Shown here: in pieces, positions 58,674 through 64,000 of the stretch
Position numbering within the stretch: the stretch's first letter is position 1
Layout: every line of letters begins with the position of its first letter
NCBI GenBank assembly: GCA_039720395.1
Contig: CM077831.1
Coordinates: 11,051,803-11,115,802 of the forward strand
Direction of reading: 5' to 3'
Origin: Liquidambar formosana
Lineage: Eukaryota; Streptophyta; Magnoliopsida; Saxifragales; Altingiaceae
Length of the DNA stretch: 64,000 nt
The notes under the pieces: model-generated
Databases searched by the model: none
Told to the model about the DNA's origin: nothing
The model's input: the letters and a program-made list of their open reading frames with translations, nothing else
Made by a program: the position numbers and the translations under genes

Positions 58674-58807
58674 ATGGAAGCCCTAAACAAACTCTTGAGT
58701 GATTTTCTGAAGGTTATGAGTGCGGAGGTAAGGAAGGAGTTCAAGCGCTACTGCTTGGATCCATTGTTTTCTTTGATGCACGTGAAGCTTGAAACCACAC
58801 TTCTTAC
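58674..58807 (+). pseudogene. Second antisense ORF of Tat3, broken by Copia-2d
   Basis: Begins with ATG at 58674 (MEALNKLLSDFLKVM). About 44 codons are native, predicted helical and charged, before the Copia-2d LTR starts at 58808; the residues after TTLL come from the LTR. No domain recognised. It lies downstream of the PMD gene in the same direction, behind its own palindrome and TATA box. The remaining part would be right of Copia-2d, outside the window. The Tat1 ORF at 1-285 may show what its C-terminus looks like. Confidence 0.5.
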
Positions 58808-60466
58808 TGTTGGGAATCGAACAAGAGGGAAAAATAGAAGTGCGGAATATAAAAAAATTTTCCTACGATTCCCAATCCCATGAATCTAACTATGCATAAC
58901 ACAAAATCAAACCCTAACTACGAAGAGGGTTAGAACACTTACAGGATTTTTGTCTTCTCCGTTTTGCTCCAAGCTTCTATTCCGGACAGCGGTGAATGAG
59001 CAGCCCAAGTGTGCTACCTCCAACGGTATCCACACCTAGCTAGAGCTTCAAGTCCTTTCTTTCTTCTTCCTTGTTGTTGCTAGAGGTGGAGAAGAGAGAG
59101 AGAGAGAAGAGAGCCTCCAAGGGGCTGGACGGCTAGGGTTTATTTTGCAAGCCTCTTATGCCATGTCACACATAAGTGTGACTTATATAGGCAGCCCACT
59201 AAAGGGGGCTGGCCATGGGGAAGAAACCCTAATAGGGTTATGTGTAATTACGCTTAATTGCACATTAACCCCTATTATTTGTATCAAATACAAATAGGCC
59301 TATAAAGAACTATTCTTTATTCACTAAAACCCTTTCTCTCATAGACTTTAAAGCCCTTCTTGCATGATCAGTGTGTGACCCATTGGGTTCACATCATTAA
59401 GTAGTAGGAATAGCACAAGGTGTGCACAATGGAACTCTTTCCATTTAGGGTCTAATTGGAACTCCTTCCAATTCCCTAATTGATTATAACTCACTTATAT
59501 CAATTAGGGCTTCTACTAACCATGAGTAACACCTAGCATATGGCTCATGGTGTGGTCCTTAATGAGGTGAATAGTCATTTACAAAGAACCCTTCTGTTAT
59601 AGTTTATAGGTTACAATTGCATCCTTCCTTCAACACAATGTCTCTAATTGAACTAATAGGACATGGAAGTTTGTCAAGTCCCTAGTTCAATTACTTTATA
59701 CTCATTCATAGATATCAACTCATTGATGAACTCATGAAACTCTTTTCATATTCATCCTACCATGGCCATGGATTTAATGAGTTATATTATGAATGCTATA
59801 TGAGACATTCTCTCTCTTTTTCCTGAGAGTGATGGATCCCTTGTTGATCACTCACATGCCTTCATACACATAGCAGTAGGGCCAATGAACACCTTTGCAA
59901 ACCCCTGAATAGGATTTGCACTTAGTGTTATCAAACTTCTAAAGCTACATGCATAAGACAACTATGGTGTCTCAGGTCTAAGGATTACTTGTACCACTAT
60001 AACAATGAGAAACTGATTGACAGGCAGGATAAAACTCCATTCAGTTGATCTCATATCTTTGGTCACATTCAGTGTACCTATTCTCGTAATAGGCACCCAC
60101 TTGTTGGTTGTAGTGTCTCCACACAAATAGCTTGAGACTAGCTATCCTCCTATAGAGTCAACCTAACAAGTGCTAGTCCTATGGTTCATTATTGTCCATC
60201 ATAGTGAACCTTCAACTAGGAATGCTTTAGGAGTTTAGTACAGAGATATATCTATAGTCTCAAAATTACAACTCTTTGTAATTCCATATTCTCAACTCTA
60301 ACTCCATGGACATATTATGTAAATATAAATGATGCATATAAACATAATAGAATAAGCCCTTTTATTAAATCAATAATAAATGTGACATACATAAATGAAA
60401 TCAAATGATTGTTCCTAATCCCTAAACAATCATCTCTATGATTGGCTCTAGGGCATAATCCTAACA
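58808..60466 (-). repeat. Copia-2d 3' LTR
   Basis: 1659 bp. TATA box and the GTCACAC...GTGTGAC palindrome at about 59189-59165. Followed by the polypurine tract on the interior side. Confidence 0.9.
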
Positions 60467-60499
60467 ATCTCCCACTTGCACTAAAGCCAATCGACCATG

Positions 60500-63200
60500 T
60501 ATCGCATACCTATCTTCTCAAGATGTTGGTCTTAGACATAACCAATTATGTTTTAAAGCTTTAGTCAGTAGGTCTACAAAAACTTATGTAGATAATATCT
60601 TTTGTAATGTATCTATTACCTCTTCCAATGATTCCTCTAATCACTTGGAATTGTCACTCTATGAGTTTGGACTTTTGATGAGACCGTGATTCCTATACTT
60701 GAGCTATAGACCCATTGTTGTCACAAAACAAGGTGTGGGCAACTCAATGGAAGGAACAACTCTAAGTTCTAAATGAACTTATAGATCCAAACAGTCTCCT
60801 AGACAATGCGACAATTAATTCACCCTTAATATTGGAATCCACTGTATCTTTCATACAGTTCTTCCGTTAGGTATTTCACCAACTAAAGTGAATATAAAAT
60901 ATACCCCATATAGATCATATCCAAATCCATATACCCATCTACTATGAGTTTACAATTTCCATATACAATCCAATATTCCAAATTTGAATTGATTGATAAC
61001 TATTTGTAACAATTACAACATAATAGATATCAGGTTCAATACATAGTGTAAAATAAGGCTTCTTAACACTTTAAGAATCTTACTTGTGTTATCCTAGGGC
61101 ACATGCCCTTGAATAATGAATTCTTATCTGAAGTAAATCAGACCTCCCTTAGAATTCTCCATGTTGAACTCCTTCAACATTTCAACTATGTTTGATGATT
61201 TGGAGATACTTAGCAATCTATATGATCTATCTCTATAGATCTTATTGGATGCTTTTGCCAAATCTTTCATGAATTAGTTTTTCTCCAAAAACTAAAACTT
61301 TACATTAGATAACATTCATATATCATTCATAATGATTATGATGTCATCCATACTTAGGATAAAGAAAAATGATCGCACTCCCACTAACCTTTTATACACT
61401 CATGGTCCATCTATACAATGAGAGAAATCAAACAATTTGATTACCTCAACTTTGTAGATGTTCTAATTATGAGAACCTTGTAGTCTATTAATAGACTTCT
61501 ATAACTTACACACTTTTATGGTTTTTCACCATTTGATATAACATCTTTATATCCTTTTTGGCATATCTTATATTCAAAATGTGTGTTTATAGATAACAAG
61601 ATCCAAATGGATTTCAGCATAACTATTATCAAACAAGTTTCTTTATAGACAACTTTTTGCCTATGTTGAAAACATTCTTAAATAGCCAAGCCTTTTAGGT
61701 CTCTACCTGTCCATATTGGATTTAATGACTCTTAGTCATTTCTCAAGTTGATGTCAAACATCGCCTAATCATAATCAATAGGATTATCTTGGTGATCTTT
61801 ATCACCAAAGAACAATTCTTTCACATTCTAATGGAGATACAATATCTCTCTTATGTTAAAGAAATATCCAATTTGATCTATGAAAAGAATGTGGTGTAAT
61901 TAAAGGTTTTTGCCTCAACAGGGGCAAGGGTTGGATCTTTGTTGGTTTGTGGCTTTACAAACAATTCTGTAAATTCTATCTACTTTTGCATCTTTCTTGA
62001 ATGAACTCTTTCTCAAGAAAATCCAGCAATCATCCTAATGGACAACTTTTGCTCATTAGAGTATTAGAAATACTATCCCAACCACTTTTAGGATATACCA
62101 CAATTCAACACTTACTTGACCTTATTTCCAGATTGTCTACATTATGTTTCCAGACAAACGTAGCACAAGCCCAAGCCTTAACTTCTTTAAGTTGGGTTTC
62201 TTCCCATATCATATCTGATATAATTGGGACAAAACTGGAGTAAACCCTAAATTATCAATATGTAGCAATTTTAAGGTATATCCTAGATGGATACATTAGT
62301 AAAACTCATCATGGATCAAACCATATCTTAATAGGGTTCAATTCGTTCTCTTAGATTCACCATTGAGCTATGGTATTCTAAGATGAGTCTACTGTAATTG
62401 AATGCATGCTCTACATGACTATATACATCACAATGTATTAGTCAAATTATAAATGTAGCTCTTTCACTTCACCAAGTAAAAGATGGGTTTGGTCATCTCA
62501 TAACCAAGTCATAATCGTTACATTTAAATGAGAGTCTCTACATCTCTTGCATTCTTAGAATACATTGCATTCGCTCTAATTAGTCATTTAAATTCAGAAA
62601 TCAAATTTCTAGAATGTCTTAAATGACCTAGTTAAGAAATAAGTTCCCAAAATTAATCTAGCAACTCTTGCTCTATTAAAATTTTTAAAGGTAACTTATT
62701 ATCTACTTAACTTTCTGCTTCGATTTAGATTATACTAGAATCCAAAAACCAAGAAGCAGAACTAACCAACAATTTAGTTTAGAGCATGAACCAAAACTTC
62801 AAAAGTTTTGTTCTTCTAGGAAGACTGATACTTTATCAAGTTCTCTTTACAATACCTTATGTTTACTACAAAATAATTATATTTCTTTGTCTTTGACTTT
62901 TCAAGACTTGCTTTCCTCTATGCTTCCATTTTAAATCACATCTAGCTTCTCAAGCTATTCTATGTGATTAATCATTTTTCAAAAGAATGATTATTAATAA
63001 ACAACTTTTATTACATCCGAGTCCAGAAGAAGTCCTTTACAAGTACTATACTTTATAGTATTATTTTACTCACAATACAACCTTTGTATGTGATGTAGGA
63101 CATCAAAGGCACTTGCATTGACTAATTTTGCTTCTGAAGCTCATTAGTCATCAATACTATCATATAGCATGGCAACAAGATGCCAATTGCGCATAGTGTC
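60500..63200 (-). pseudogene. Decayed copia pol of Copia-2d
   Basis: Collinear with Copia-2a 40080-42760, with the same decayed active-site region and the same NDI-stop (near 61312-61330). No usable frame; the 80-codon plus-strand frame at 62001 is chance. Confidence 0.72.
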
Positions 63201-63529
63201 TTTTTCTTATTAGGATGTTTTATGGAGGGCCTTTAATAAAAGGCCTAATAGCATACAATTAATCTTTTGAAATTGAGAACAATTCTCAATTTCCTAAGTC
63301 AATCAAAGAAATCGGGTTTAGTCAAGCTATCAATATCCTATATTAGGAAATAGGGGTTTTGAGGTGAGTAATTAGGTAATCTACATAAACAGAGAATTAG
63401 ATTTCATTTTTATCCATAATGATTGGGTCTTTAATCATATGGTACCTCCCACTATTTTATCAAATTCCATACACCCTCTAATGGAATTCGGGAATCTCAT
63501 TCCTAATGGGGATTGGGGTCCCACTGTGA

Positions 63530-63755
63530 CCTAGAAGCCTCACATGTTAGTTTCTTGGCTTCTAACCCACAATAAGAAGACAACTCTTTGTCTATTGCTT
63601 CATAAGCAAGTTCCAATCGTTTTGCCTCTAGGGAACATACACCTCACATGTTAGTTTCTTGGAATACTTCCCTAGTTAAGTTAAACCCATCATTCACACA
63701 GGTATGTTTCGCCAAATATATACCTCACATGTTAGTTTCTTGGTATATACCAGTT
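63530..63755 (-). repeat. Three hairpins with one shared 17-nt loop (Copia-2d)
   Basis: Loops at 63741-63725, 63660-63644 and 63556-63540 (minus), spacing 81 and 104 as in copies a and b. Confidence 0.82.
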
Positions 63756-64000
63756 TAGGCACCCCATGATATCTCATATGTGATAGTTTCAAGTAATGTC
63801 TTTAACATGGGTAGCTCCTACATGTCTGCAGCCAGGTACCCACATTAAGGGACGTTAGATGATCCTATAATGATGGAAGGCAATGAAGAATTCATTCCCT
63901 AATGACTTCTCCATTTTCAACTTAATATTAAATAAGAGGGGTTTTAAAGGGTCTCATCAAATTAACATGCATCCTATGTATCAAAATTTAAACATATAAA

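Larger units (their letters stand above)
50493..64000 (-). mobile_element. Tat3: Tat-type element, 3' LTR and 3' interior in the window
   Basis: Minus orientation. 3' LTR 50493-53738, polypurine tract 53752-53739, two tandem arrays, palindrome, antisense PMD gene (plus), second palindrome, TATA and the start of a second antisense gene, then Copia-2d from 58808. The pol, gag and 5' LTR must lie right of the window. It interrupts the SIRE pol; the left TSD candidate is ATAAG. Confidence 0.75.
58808..64000 (-). mobile_element. Copia-2d: 3' LTR and half of the interior
   Basis: 3' LTR 58808-60466 (1659 bp), polypurine tract 60481-60467, then interior to the window end. Same subfamily as Copia-2a (shared variants near the LTR end). 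TSD candidate CTTAC at 58803-58807; the right copy is outside. It broke the second antisense gene of Tat3. Confidence 0.88.

Noticed and set aside
58674..58883. A complete 69-residue protein at 58674-58883
   Set aside because: Its last third is encoded by the Copia-2d LTR, so only the first 44 codons or so are native.

Overview
This window is repeat-rich nuclear DNA of a flowering plant, probably a dicot; I cannot name the species. Almost every base can be assigned to an LTR retrotransposon or to an LTR fragment. I found no ordinary host gene. Three families are present: (1) Ty3/gypsy elements of the Tat/Ogre/Retand type, with LTRs of 2.5-3.2 kb, a TTGGCGACTCC...GGGG primer site, a G-patch-like motif after the protease and antisense genes beyond pol; (2) one Ty1/copia element of the SIRE/Maximus type with an extra gene after pol; (3) a Ty1/copia family called Copia-2 here, with 1.66 kb LTRs and a decayed pol.

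Layout. 1-10388: Tat1 (minus), with the tail of an antisense ORF, pol, protease, gag, leader and 5' LTR. 10389-20451: a Tat5 LTR split by a full-length Copia-2b (10514-20217, 5-bp TSD CAAGA). 20452-20874: a Tat6 LTR end. 20875-22056: a truncated Copia-2c LTR. 22057-28718: Tat2 gag remnant, leader (holding a 2.5 kb insert) and 5' LTR. 28719-32286: 3' end and 3' LTR of Tat4 (plus). 32287-50492: the SIRE-type element (minus), split by a full-length Copia-2a (34764-44457, TSD GATCA) and by a Tat solo LTR (45897-48384). 50493-64000: 3' LTR and 3' part of Tat3 (minus), carrying two tandem arrays, an intron-containing antisense plant-mobile-domain (PMD) gene and the start of a second antisense gene that Copia-2d has broken (58808 to the window end).

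The junctions order into a nest: the SIRE element received Tat4, Copia-2a, the solo LTR and Tat3. Tat4 received Tat2, Tat2 received Copia-2c, then Tat6, then Tat5, and Tat5 received Tat1 and Copia-2b. Tat3 received Copia-2d.

The most unusual signals are structural. Every Tat LTR whose promoter is visible has a long palindrome about 135-205 bp upstream of its TATA box. The sequence of this palindrome differs between subfamilies, but its position does not. The same palindrome recurs inside Tat3 in front of both antisense genes. The SIRE element shows the same logic with another palindrome (TTCAGTCGACTGAA type), in its LTR and in front of its extra gene. Two hairpins in the transcribed part of the Tat LTRs show compensatory base changes. 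Copia-2 copies carry three hairpins with different stems and one identical 17-nt loop. Copia-2 also appears to be still moving although its pol is dead.
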